Assembly: GCA_030833445.1 (NCBI GenBank)
Contig: JAURHD010000006.1
Location: 62,001 to 126,000, forward strand
Direction of reading: 5' to 3'
From: Cephaloticoccus sp.
Lineage (GTDB): Bacteria > Verrucomicrobiota > Verrucomicrobiia > Opitutales > Opitutaceae
DNA length: 64,000 nucleotides
Part shown: one piece after another, positions 1 through 7,905 of the stretch
Position numbering within the stretch: position 1 is the first letter of the stretch
How the letters are laid out: each line of letters opens with the position of its first letter
Notes under the pieces: model-generated
What the model saw: only the letters and a program-made list of their open reading frames with translations
What the model was told of the DNA's origin: nothing
Database searches by the model: none
Made by a program: the position numbers and the translations under genes

Positions 1-889
1 AGCTGCAGGCGACCGTGACGATGTTCTTGCCCGCGAACTCGGGCCGCTTGGCGACTTGGATCGCCGACCAGATGTTGGCGCCGGTGGAAATACCACCGAG
101 AATGCCGTCCTGCAGGGCGACTTGGCGGGCAGTTTCGAAGGCGTCGTCGTTGGAGACCTGAATCACCTCGTCGATGATGTCGGTGTTGCAATTCTTCGGG
201 ATGAAACCGGCGCCGATGCCCTGGATCTTGTGCGGACCGGGCTTGCCTCCGGAGATGACCGGACTCGCGGTGGGCTCGACGGCGAAGGTCTTGATCGCCT
301 TGCGCGACTTGATGACTTCGGAAACGCCCGTGATGGTGCCGCCGGTGCCGACGCCTGCGACGAAGGCATCGATCTTGCCACCTGTAGCGGCCCAGATTTC
401 CTCAGCCGTGGTCTTGCGGTGAATCTCGGGATTGGCGGGATTCTCAAATTGTTGCGGCATGAAACCCTTGTCGCCGTGCGTAGCGACAATCTCGTTGGCT
501 TTGGCAATAGCGCCCTTCATGCCCTCGGCGCCGGGGGTGAGGACGATCTCGGCGCCGAGCATGCGCAGAAGCACGCGGCGTTCCTGCGACATCGTCTCGG
601 GCATCGTGAGGATCAGTTTGTAGCCGCGGGAAGCGCAGACAAAGGCGAGAGCGATGCCGGTGTTACCGGAGGTCGGCTCGACGATGACCGTGTCGGGCTT
701 GATTTTTCCGGCCGCTTCGCCGGCTTCGATCATGGCTTTGCCGATACGATCCTTGACGCTGGCGAGGGGGTTGAAGAACTCGGCTTTGACGTAGATGTTC
801 GCGTTCAGACCGGTGGCGATCCGGTTCAGTTTGATGAGCGGGGTATTGCCGATGGTCGCGACAACGTCGTTAAAGATAAGTGAGGACAT
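1..889 (-). CDS. cysK: Cysteine synthase (O-acetylserine sulfhydrylase), 3' end cut by the window
   Basis: Makes cysteine from O-acetylserine and sulfide with PLP in the cytoplasm. The reading frame runs off the window edge; 296 residues are visible of a usual ~305-315. It starts [20 protein letters not shown]. The PLP lysine is K46 in the [10 protein letters not shown] motif, and the [10 protein letters not shown] substrate loop follows. The GTGGTITG phosphate-binding loop is also readable. It lies downstream of an Rrf2-family regulator on the same strand, which suggests control by cysteine status. The cysI-cysH-cysD-cysN operon 4 kb away makes the sulfide it would use. Family assignment is secure; only the extreme C-terminus is missing. 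Confidence 0.95.
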   Translation of the reverse strand, partial: MSSLIFNDVVATIGNTPLIKLNRIATGLNANIYVKAEFFNPLASVKDRIGKAMIEAGEAAGKIKPDTVIVEPTSGNTGIALAFVCASRGYKLILTMPETMSQERRVLLRMLGAEIVLTPGAEGMKGAIAKANEIVATHGDKGFMPQQFENPANPEIHRKTTAEEIWAATGGKIDAFVAGVGTGGTITGVSEVIKSRKAIKTFAVEPTASPVISGGKPGPHKIQGIGAGFIPKNCNTDIIDEVIQVSNDDAFETARQVALQDGILGGISTGANIWSAIQVAKRPEFAGKNIVTVACS

Positions 890-981
890 AAAGAATATGA
901 AGTATTGAAACGGTTAGCGGTCAAGTCCGGTGCACAAATTCTGTGTCATCGAACGGAGGGGTGAATGGGTTGGTTTTGGGG

Positions 982-1395
982 TTAGATATGATACATTTCC
1001 GCGGAATCTTTGACCACGAAAGTATCCAAGGTGTAACTCTTTGCCTTCTCATCGAGGGTGGCACGAATGGCTTCCCAGATTTCCTTCATCCGGCGACCGC
1101 TGCGGCCCTCATGATTGCTGCTGAACTCGACGAGTTCGCCGTCGATGACTTTCATAATATCATACAGCGAAATCTGTTCTGCCGGCCGAGCGAGGGCGTA
1201 ACCTCCTTGGATCCCGCGCTTGCTGATCAGCAAACCGCCGTTGCGCAATTCACCGAGAATCTGGGCCAGGAAATTGGGAGGCACAGCCTCGGTTTTGGCC
1301 AAATGGTCGATTTGGGCGAGTTCGCCGGTGCCATGAAGGCGGGCCATTTCCGCCATAACCCGGCAGGCATAATCGACTTTAACGGAAATCTTCAC
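982..1395 (-). CDS. Rrf2-family transcriptional regulator, CymR-like
   Basis: A 137-residue winged-helix regulator with the Rrf2 hallmarks: an N-terminal MKISVKVDYACRVM segment, then GGLLISKRGIQGGYALARP and a dimerisation helix. It starts at a GTG. The three clustered cysteines that hold the Fe-S cluster in IscR and NsrR are absent; the only cysteine is C11. That points to the CymR type, which in Bacillus senses cysteine by binding CysK. The cysK gene lies 92 bp downstream on the same strand, matching that model. The CymR-like role is an inference from missing cysteines and context; the Rrf2 family call is firm. Confidence 0.87.
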   Translation of the reverse strand: MKISVKVDYACRVMAEMARLHGTGELAQIDHLAKTEAVPPNFLAQILGELRNGGLLISKRGIQGGYALARPAEQISLYDIMKVIDGELVEFSSNHEGRSGRRMKEIWEAIRATLDEKAKSYTLDTFVVKDSAEMYHI

Positions 1396-1408
1396 TGAAC
1401 AACTAAAG
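1393..1408. promoter_or_regulatory. Possible shared regulator site overlapping the Rrf2 gene start
   Basis: The plus-strand string CACTGAACAACTAAAG overlaps the GTG start of the Rrf2-family gene. A close match (13 of 16 bases) lies at 9622-9637 in the short divergent space between cysI and cobA. Two copies at the two sulfur promoters could be an operator for the Rrf2 protein, including autoregulation. This is a pattern match only, with no clear dyad. Confidence 0.3.
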
Positions 1409-1495
1409 TAGGAGTTATGGGTTCGTCGGCAATCACATTTGCAGGCGGTTTTGGCTTTCGCCTCGCCCCGGCTTCGCGTTCAGTCACCGCACCCC

Positions 1496-2923
1496 ATGAC
1501 ACCCCCGCTCAAGATTGGACTATTTGGGATCGGCCTGGATGCCTATTGGCCCCAGTTCGTTGGATTAAAGGAACGGCTTGAAGGCTACGTCGATCGTGTC
1601 GCGACAAAACTGGGTCGCGAAGGGGTCGAGGTCATCAATCTGGGTTTGGTGGATAATCCAGATCGCGCTTTTGCGGCAGGTCGGGAATTTCGTCAGGCGG
1701 ATGTGGATGTGATTTTCCTCTACGTCACAACCTATGCGTTATCATCCACGGTGTTGCCCGTCGTTCAACGCGCGAAGGTCCCGGTGATCATCCTGAATCT
1801 GCAGCCGGCGGCGGCGATCGACTACGCCGCGTTCAACCGGATGGGAGATCGCACCAAGATGACGGGTGAGTGGCTGGCGCATTGCGCGGCCTGCCCGGTG
1901 CCTGAGATCGCCAACGTCTTCAAGCGCGCCGGCATCACGTTTCATCAAATCACCGGCACCCTGGAGGACGATCCGCAGTGCTGGAACGAAGTGGATGCCT
2001 GGGTTGAGGCGGCGCGGGTGGCAGCCGCGATGTATGGCAACCGGCTCGGGCTGATGGGCCATTACTACGGAGGGATGCTCGACATCTATTCCGACACCAC
2101 ATTGCAGAGCGCGACTTTTGGCACCCAAATCGAGTTGTTGGAAGTAGATGAACTGTCCGCGCTACGCCGCGAGGTGAAGGACGCGGAAATCAAAGCCAAG
2201 CTCGCGGAATTTGAAAAGGCCTTTGACGTGCAGGCGGATTGCCCGGCCGAGGATCTGGCCGAGGCGGCGCGCACGTCCGTGGCCCTGGATCGATTGGTGG
2301 CGGAGTATCGGTTGGGCTCCATGGCCTACTTCTACAAGGGCACGGGCGTGGCAGAAAACGAAGCCACCATCGCTTCGATTATTCTGGGCACCTCGCTGCT
2401 GACCGCACGCGGCATACCTGTTGCGGGTGAATACGAGGTGAAAAATGTGCAGGCCATGAAGATCATGGACCTCTTTGGCGTGGGCGGATCGTTCACGGAA
2501 TATTATGCGATGGATTTCAAGGACGATGTCGTGCTCATGGGGCACGACGGACCCGGGCACATTGCGATTGCCCAAGGCAAGACGAAGGTGCGGCCGCTCG
2601 AGGTTTATCACGGCAAGGTAGGCCGCGGCGTATCCGTCGAAATGGCGGTGAAACATGGTCCGGTCACGTTGCTTTCCGTCATTGAGGCCGGGAACGGAAA
2701 ACTGGCGCTGCTCTGTGCCGAAGGCGAATCTGTGCCGGGACCGATCATGGAGATCGGCAACACCAACAGTCGTTACCGTTTCGCTTGCGGTGCGCGGGAA
2801 TTTGTCACGCGTTGGAATTCACATGGCCCCGCCCACCACTGTGCGGTCGGCGTCGGGCACATTACGGATAAGCTCAATAAACTCGGCGCGTTGCTTGGTC
2901 TCGAAACCATCCGGGTGGTCTGA
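1496..2923 (+). CDS. L-fucose/L-arabinose isomerase-family sugar isomerase
   Basis: A 475-residue protein resembling the L-fucose/L-arabinose isomerase superfamily, in which aldoses are converted to ketoses with a divalent metal. Visible features are an N-terminal Rossmann-like half (KIGLFGIGLDAYWPQF, then DVIFLYVTTYALSS), a central GLMGHYYGGMLDIYSD segment and a C-terminal half with GHDGPGHIAIAQGK, where conserved Asp/His ligands are expected. The chosen ATG begins MTPPLKIGLF; an upstream in-frame start would add 19 residues unlike the family. The next gene is an L-rhamnose mutarotase, so a 6-deoxy-L-sugar such as L-rhamnose or L-fucose is the likely substrate. The exact substrate cannot be read from the sequence. 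Confidence 0.8.
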   Translation: MTPPLKIGLFGIGLDAYWPQFVGLKERLEGYVDRVATKLGREGVEVINLGLVDNPDRAFAAGREFRQADVDVIFLYVTTYALSSTVLPVVQRAKVPVIILNLQPAAAIDYAAFNRMGDRTKMTGEWLAHCAACPVPEIANVFKRAGITFHQITGTLEDDPQCWNEVDAWVEAARVAAAMYGNRLGLMGHYYGGMLDIYSDTTLQSATFGTQIELLEVDELSALRREVKDAEIKAKLAEFEKAFDVQADCPAEDLAEAARTSVALDRLVAEYRLGSMAYFYKGTGVAENEATIASIILGTSLLTARGIPVAGEYEVKNVQAMKIMDLFGVGGSFTEYYAMDFKDDVVLMGHDGPGHIAIAQGKTKVRPLEVYHGKVGRGVSVEMAVKHGPVTLLSVIEAGNGKLALLCAEGESVPGPIMEIGNTNSRYRFACGAREFVTRWNSHGPAHHCAVGVGHITDKLNKLGALLGLETIRVV

Positions 2924-2931
2924 TTTTTGAC

Positions 2932-3025
2932 TGTGGAAATCAGGAAAACTGGAAATTCAGAATCTGACTGGAAGATAATGCCCGCATTTGCCCGACTCAG
3001 GCTTCCAGCTTTCCTGAGTTCCACA
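2932..3025. repeat. Long near-perfect inverted repeat between isomerase and mutarotase genes
   Basis: Two 23-base arms (2932-2954 and 3003-3025) match at 21 positions in inverted orientation with a 48-base loop. The left arm begins TGTGGAAATCAGG and the right arm ends CCTGAGTTCCACA. It could act as a transcription-attenuating hairpin. It could also be a REP/MITE-like dispersed element; a whole-genome search is needed to tell. Confidence 0.75.
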
Positions 3026-3057
3026 ATTAATACTCTAACCCAAACCCCATCCTCACC

Positions 3058-3372
3058 ATGATCCGCCAAGCATTTGTCATGTCCGTTCACGCTGGCTCCG
3101 AAGTCGAATACGAAAAGCGGCACCGTCCCATCTGGCCCGACTTGGAGCGCGTGTTGAAGTCGCACGGCGTGCACAACTACAGCATCTTCCTGCTGGCGGA
3201 GACGCGCCAGCTCTTCGCCTATGCCGAGATCGAGGACGAAGCGCGCTGGAACGCGATTGCGCAGACCCCTGAGTGCAAGCGCTGGTGGAAGCACATGGGC
3301 GATGTCATGCCCTCAAATCCGGACAACAGCCCGGTCGCGGCCCCATTGCGCGAAGTGTTTCACTTGGACTGA
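3058..3372 (+). CDS. rhaM: L-rhamnose mutarotase
   Basis: A 104-residue protein of the RhaM family, a ferredoxin-like-fold dimer that interconverts alpha and beta anomers of L-rhamnose. Typical features are the N-terminal [20 protein letters not shown], the central [20 protein letters not shown] and the [18 protein letters not shown] tail. Length is normal for the family. It follows the sugar isomerase on the same strand but is separated by a 23-base-arm inverted repeat. Its last 13 bases overlap the end of the opposing SGNH pseudogene. Confidence 0.9.
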   Translation: MIRQAFVMSVHAGSEVEYEKRHRPIWPDLERVLKSHGVHNYSIFLLAETRQLFAYAEIEDEARWNAIAQTPECKRWWKHMGDVMPSNPDNSPVAAPLREVFHLD

Positions 3373-3977
3373 TAATCCGCCAGCCAACCTGCGATGAAGG
3401 CGGCCTGTTTTTCGCGGATCGGTTCGTGGTAGTGCACGTGATCGCAGTAGAGATCTGCGCCGAGGTTCAGGGTGAAGGTGTTCAGGTCGATTACCGGCAC
3501 TCCAGCTTCGCGCATGATACCGTCGGCGATTCGGTTGTAACTTTCGACGTCGGCCCGGAAGCGATGAAACCCGACGGGAAAGGTGTTATGAATGGCCTCG
3601 TCGCAGGGCGTGGTGCGAATCCAGACCAGCTGTGGTTTTAGTTTTTCCGACAGTTTGACGATGGCGTGCAAGTTGGCGGCGTAGGTTTCCGGGCCAACCT
3701 GCTTGGCTCCGGTTTGAATGTTGGTCTTGATGTCGTGCAGGCCGCAATTCACGAGCAGGATGTCCGCATCGATGCCCCCGGCGCGGGCCTTGGCCTGAAG
3801 AAACGCGAGCACGCGGGCGGAATCGCCGCCGTTGGCCCCGGCGGGATTATCGAGATTGAGCATGGCCTCGTCTTCGCCTTCCTTGCGGGCCTAGTCCATC
3901 ACCCCGCGGAGGTGTTGTTGTAGAAATGGTCCGTAGTGGATCGAGATGCTGTCGCCGAGGACGTAGACCTTGCGCAT
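3360..3977 (-). pseudogene. SGNH/GDSL hydrolase interrupted by an in-frame TAG
   Basis: Read from the ATG at 3977, the protein starts MRKVYVLGDSISIHYGPF, with the block I nucleophile Ser10, then hits TAG at 3893-3891 (codon 29). The frame continues after it with ARKEGEDEAMLNLDNP, GANGGDS, NCGLHD and DHVHYH, which supply the glycine, asparagine and Asp-His parts of the SGNH catalytic set. A single TAC-to-TAG change restores Asp-Tyr-Ala and about 205 residues. The remaining open frame from ATG 3863 lacks the nucleophile and cannot be active. It lies 5 bases downstream of the PHP gene. A sequencing error is the alternative explanation. Confidence 0.88.
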
Positions 3978-3982
3978 GGCGA

Positions 3983-4861
3983 TCAGTCGGCGGTGATAAA
4001 GAACGGCTGGGTCCACGCGGCATTGCCGCCACGGCCGAGGCACTCAAACCGCACGTAGCTCGCCTTGGCGGGCACCTCGACTTCGAGCGTCGCGGCCTTG
4101 ACGTTGGCGAATTCGCGGCCGACTTGCTGATACGCGATGATCCGATCTGCGTCGGGGCTTTCGATCCGGATGCGGTTCCCGGTGACTTCGATCTTTGAGA
4201 TAGTTACGCCCGTGGAAGGGTAGAAGCAGCCACGGCGCATCGCCGCGACGATGCCGGCGGGACTGCGGTCCGCGGTGCCGACCACGTTCCACCCGAGTCC
4301 GACATCGGCCCCAGGCAGGTGGCTGTCGTCATGGGCGAAACCCCAGACGCGGCGGCCTTGGGAAAGTAGCCGGTCCCATTTGTCGGTGGCATAAGGGGAA
4401 CCGTCGAGCCGGCCGATGGTGCCGTTGTAAATTTCCATGCCGGCATAGCCCTGCCACTTATCCATCAGTTCGAAAGGACAGTGATTGAAATCGACCAGCC
4501 AGTTGGGGTGATTCACGACGGTGAAGCCCGTGCCGGTGTTGATGTCGTCGATGACTTGCTGTCGGTCGGCAGCAGGTTCGATCAATTTATCCGCCCCAAC
4601 ATGCAGTAAGTGCGGACCGTTGGCGGTGACTTCATTACCCGGCAGAAGCACCAGTCCGTGGGCGTCGAGTTTCGCGTAATCGTCGGCATCCGTCAGGATG
4701 TCATGATCACTGATGGCGAGGAAATCATGGCCCAGGGTGGCATAATCCGCGATGACCTTTTGGATCGGTTGGGCGCCATCGCTGGCAGTCGTGTGAGTAT
4801 GCAGATTGCCGCGGAGCCACTGGCTCGCCGGCGCATCGAGGTAGGGGTTTTCAATTGTCAT
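3983..4861 (-). CDS. PHP-domain metal-dependent phosphoesterase/hydrolase
   Basis: A 292-residue PHP-domain protein. The N-terminus carries the metal-binding HTHTTASDG motif, then ISDHDI, with later conserved histidines in NHPNW and FAHDDSH. The last ~80 residues form a beta-rich segment (RIRIESPDADRIIAYQQ). PHP proteins hydrolyse phosphoesters and related bonds; the substrate here is unknown. No signal peptide is seen. It is 47 bases downstream of cysN on the same strand and 5 bases upstream of the SGNH gene, so the two probably formed an operon. Confidence 0.85.
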   Translation of the reverse strand: MTIENPYLDAPASQWLRGNLHTHTTASDGAQPIQKVIADYATLGHDFLAISDHDILTDADDYAKLDAHGLVLLPGNEVTANGPHLLHVGADKLIEPAADRQQVIDDINTGTGFTVVNHPNWLVDFNHCPFELMDKWQGYAGMEIYNGTIGRLDGSPYATDKWDRLLSQGRRVWGFAHDDSHLPGADVGLGWNVVGTADRSPAGIVAAMRRGCFYPSTGVTISKIEVTGNRIRIESPDADRIIAYQQVGREFANVKAATLEVEVPAKASYVRFECLGRGGNAAWTQPFFITAD

Positions 4862-4908
4862 CGGCCCAGAGAGGATTGCTTAACTCTCAGGCCGGGTCGA
4901 GTCTCCGC

Positions 4909-6276
4909 TTAGATTACGAAATCGGCGTCGTCGGGACGCACCACGGTCTTCGGCGCCAATAGCATGCCGGCGGCGACGGTTGCGTGAGTGCCGGGTTCGA
5001 TCAGAATGAACGAACCGGTCAAAAGATTAGTATGATACCCATCATAGACCAAGGGCTTGGCGGTGCGTAGGCGGATTTCGCCGATGTCATTGAGCTCAAG
5101 TCCGGCGGGGGCGGGACCCGGTTCCAAGGTGGTGATGTCGATACGATGCGTGATTTCACTGACCACGGCCTGGGTGGTGAGCGAGGTGTGCTTGAGCAGG
5201 AATTTGCGGCCGGGCATCAGCGCGCGGGGGTGCATCCAGCAAATCTTGGCGGCGAGCTCGGTGCCAGCGCCGGGCAGTTCTTCCATGCCGATGATCATCT
5301 GGCCCCGACTGATATCGATGTCGTGCTCGAGCAACAACGTGACGGACTGCGGACAAAAGGCTTCGTCGACCGGTCCGCTCAGGGTGTGGATTTCCTTCAC
5401 CTTCGTGGTGAGACCGCCCGGGAGCACCATGACCTGCTGACCGGGGCGAATGATGCCGCCGGCGATCTGTCCCGAGAAGCCGCGGAAGTCATGCAGCTTT
5501 TCATCGGTGGGGTTGTTGGGCCGGTTGACCCATTGCACCGGAAAACGAAAACCCTGCAGATTCCAATCACTCGCGATGTGCACGGTCTCGAGGTGTCCGA
5601 GTAGGGACGGACCGGAATACCACGGCGTCTTGTCGGAGAGCGTGACGACGTTGTCGCCTTGGAGCGCGCTGATGGGGATGAACTTGACGTCCTTGATGTC
5701 GAGGCGCGGCAGGAATTTTTCGAACTCGGCGCGGATCTCGTTGAAGCGCGCTTCGCTCCAACCGACGAGGTCCATCTTGTTGACCGCGACGACGAGGTGG
5801 GGGATGCGGAGCAGGGCGGCGATGCAGGTGTGGCGGCGGCTCTGCTCGATCACACCGGCGCGGGCGTCGACGAGGATGATCGAAAGGTTAGCGGTCGACG
5901 CACCCGTGACCATGTTGCGCGTGTATTGGACGTGGCCGGGCGTGTCCGCGATGATGAACTTGCGGCGCGGCGTGGCGAAGTAGCGGTAGGCGACATCGAT
6001 GGTGATGCCCTGTTCGCGTTCGGCCCGTAGGCCGTCCGTGAGATTGGCGAGGTTAATCTGGCCTCCGCCAGTGAGATCGGCGGAACGCTCCAGCGCTTCG
6101 ATCTGATCCTCCATCAGCGACTTCGAATCATAGAGCAGTCGGCCGATGAGCGTGGACTTGCCGTCATCAACCGAACCACAGGTATTGAAACGCAGGATGT
6201 CGATCGGCGCGTTGGCGGAATGGATGGCGGGAGCAGCGGAGGTTTCAACTTCCGCGGTGTTCGAGGAAACGGACAT
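4909..6276 (-). CDS. cysN: Sulfate adenylyltransferase subunit 1 (GTPase)
   Basis: The regulatory GTPase of ATP sulfurylase, which drives APS formation by CysD. A 455-residue EF-Tu-like protein. G1 is GSVDDGKS (34-41), G3 is DTPGH (111-115) and G4 is NKMD (166-169), followed by two beta-barrel domains. No C-terminal APS kinase domain is fused, unlike CysNC proteins. The start lies 2 bases after the cysD stop, so the pair is tightly coupled. Assignment is secure. Confidence 0.96.
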   Translation of the reverse strand: MSVSSNTAEVETSAAPAIHSANAPIDILRFNTCGSVDDGKSTLIGRLLYDSKSLMEDQIEALERSADLTGGGQINLANLTDGLRAEREQGITIDVAYRYFATPRRKFIIADTPGHVQYTRNMVTGASTANLSIILVDARAGVIEQSRRHTCIAALLRIPHLVVAVNKMDLVGWSEARFNEIRAEFEKFLPRLDIKDVKFIPISALQGDNVVTLSDKTPWYSGPSLLGHLETVHIASDWNLQGFRFPVQWVNRPNNPTDEKLHDFRGFSGQIAGGIIRPGQQVMVLPGGLTTKVKEIHTLSGPVDEAFCPQSVTLLLEHDIDISRGQMIIGMEELPGAGTELAAKICWMHPRALMPGRKFLLKHTSLTTQAVVSEITHRIDITTLEPGPAPAGLELNDIGEIRLRTAKPLVYDGYHTNLLTGSFILIEPGTHATVAAGMLLAPKTVVRPDDADFVI

Positions 6277-6278
6277 GA

Positions 6279-7181
6279 TTAGAAATACCCTTGTTTTTTG
6301 CGATCTTCCATTGCGGCTTCGGAGGCGCGGTCATCGGCGCGGGAACCGCGTTCGGTCACGCGGGCGGCGGCGATCTCGGTGAGAATATCATCCACGCTGT
6401 CAGCGGGAGATTCGATCATACCGGTGCTGATAATATCGCCGATGGTGCGGACACGCACAATGAGGTCGCGCACTTCCTCGTTGGCCTTGGGTGGGAGGAG
6501 ATCGGTGACCGGCAACCACTGGCCCTGACGACGGAAGCATTTGCGTGGATGACTGAAATAGATCGACGGCACTTCGAGTTGCTCGCGCTTGATGTATTCC
6601 CACACATCCATCTCGGTCCAGTTGGAGATGGGGAAGGCGCGCATGTGTTCGCCAGTGTTCACGCGGGTGTTGTAGAGATTCCAGATTTCGGGCCGCTGGT
6701 TCTTGGGATCCCACTGGCCGAAGCTGTCGCGAAAACTGAAGAAGCGTTCCTTGGCGCGGGCCTTTTCCTCGTCACGACGGGCGCCACCGATCAGGCAGTC
6801 AAAACGGAATTCCTCGGCGGCGGCGAGTAGGGTGGGAATTTGCAGGCGGTTGCGGCTGATCTCGCCGGGGGCCGGCGTGGCGATGCCGCTGGCGATCGCA
6901 TCCTCGACCTTGCGCACGATGAGCTTGGCGCCGAGCTGCTTGGCGCGGCGGTCGCGGAACTCATTGAGCTCCGGGAAGTGGTGGCCCGTGTCCACGTTGA
7001 GCAGCGGCATGGTCAACTCGGAGGGACGGAAGGCTTTTTCGGCGAGACGCAGCAGACAGATGGAATCCTTGCCGCCGGAAAACAAGATGGCCGGGCGTTC
7101 GAATTCGCCGGCCACTTCACGCATGATGTGAATGGCCTCGGTTTCGAGATACTGCAGGTGATCGAGATGGTAATTGGACAC
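6279..7181 (-). CDS. cysD: Sulfate adenylyltransferase subunit 2
   Basis: The catalytic subunit of ATP sulfurylase; it forms APS from sulfate and ATP with CysN. The PP-loop is SGGKDS (35-40 from the chosen start), and family motifs NVDTGHHFPE, GGARRDEEKARAKER and PISNWTEMDVWEYI follow. A GTG at 7181 gives SNYHLDHLQYLE at the N-terminus and 300 residues, matching the usual length of ~302. Longer in-frame starts would run into cysH and add an Arg-rich, non-family sequence. GTG at 7208 is a less likely alternative. It lies between cysH and cysN in the sulfur operon. Confidence 0.93.
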   Translation of the reverse strand: MSNYHLDHLQYLETEAIHIMREVAGEFERPAILFSGGKDSICLLRLAEKAFRPSELTMPLLNVDTGHHFPELNEFRDRRAKQLGAKLIVRKVEDAIASGIATPAPGEISRNRLQIPTLLAAAEEFRFDCLIGGARRDEEKARAKERFFSFRDSFGQWDPKNQRPEIWNLYNTRVNTGEHMRAFPISNWTEMDVWEYIKREQLEVPSIYFSHPRKCFRRQGQWLPVTDLLPPKANEEVRDLIVRVRTIGDIISTGMIESPADSVDDILTEIAAARVTERGSRADDRASEAAMEDRKKQGYF

Positions 7182-7234
7182 GGAAGGAGAGATTGCGGAA
7201 ACGGACACGGCGGAGGAGGGCGCGCTAAACGGCG

Positions 7235-7900
7235 TTACTTGGCGACGGTGTCGACGGCTTGCTTGCCCCAGGCGGCGTGCAGCCCGCACTCGCGCTTTTC
7301 GTCGGCTTTGGCCGGATCGAAGTAATCCCACTCGTTGGGCAGATTGTGCTCATCGAGATACGATTCCATGTCGGCATCGCTCCAGTAAAATACGGGGCTG
7401 ACCTTCAGGGCGCCGAAATTCTTGTCGATGGAAACGATGTCGAGTTCGGCGCGGTTCGGGTTCTGCACCTTGCGCAGGGCGGTGATCCAGATCTTGGGCG
7501 CGAGTTCGCTCATGCCGCGTTGAAACGGCTCGAGTTTCATCTGCGTGCTAAAGAGTTTGAGGGCATCTTCCTGGGTGGTGTCCGGCACGGGACCGTAGAT
7601 GGCGTCGCGGTGCGCGACGGTCATCCGGGGCAGGTAGGGCTTGAGGTTGAGCCCAAGCTGGGCGCGCAGTTGCTCCGCATGCTTGTAGGTGGCCTGGCGG
7701 TTGTAACCGTGGTCGACCCAGAGGACCGGAATGTCGGCCTGTGCCTGAGTGGCGAGATGCAGCACCACGGCCTCATAGGGACGGAAGTTGGTGGAAACGA
7801 TGGCGTGGTGGGGCGCTTGATCGATGGCCCACTGCACGATTTCGAGTGGAGTCTTTTCGCGCAGCTCCAAGTTCCATTCGGCGATTTCTTCGGGCTTCAT
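7235..7900 (-). CDS. cysH: Phosphoadenylyl-sulfate reductase-type enzyme
   Basis: Reduces PAPS or APS to sulfite using thioredoxin. 221 residues from the ATG at 7900 (MKPEEIAEWN), 5 bases after the cysI stop. It has the C-terminal KRECGLH motif with catalytic Cys205. That is the only cysteine in the protein, so the paired-cysteine Fe-S motif of assimilatory APS reductases is absent; the equivalent stretch reads ALRKVQNPNRAELD. This is the layout of E. coli-type PAPS reductase, which would need an APS kinase. No cysC is in this window. Cluster-free APS reductases are known, so the true substrate is open. Confidence 0.92.
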   Translation of the reverse strand: MKPEEIAEWNLELREKTPLEIVQWAIDQAPHHAIVSTNFRPYEAVVLHLATQAQADIPVLWVDHGYNRQATYKHAEQLRAQLGLNLKPYLPRMTVAHRDAIYGPVPDTTQEDALKLFSTQMKLEPFQRGMSELAPKIWITALRKVQNPNRAELDIVSIDKNFGALKVSPVFYWSDADMESYLDEHNLPNEWDYFDPAKADEKRECGLHAAWGKQAVDTVAK

Positions 7901-7905
7901 GGTGA

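Noticed and set aside
56-883. 275-codon + strand open frame
   Set aside because: Antisense to cysK, which is clear on the minus strand.
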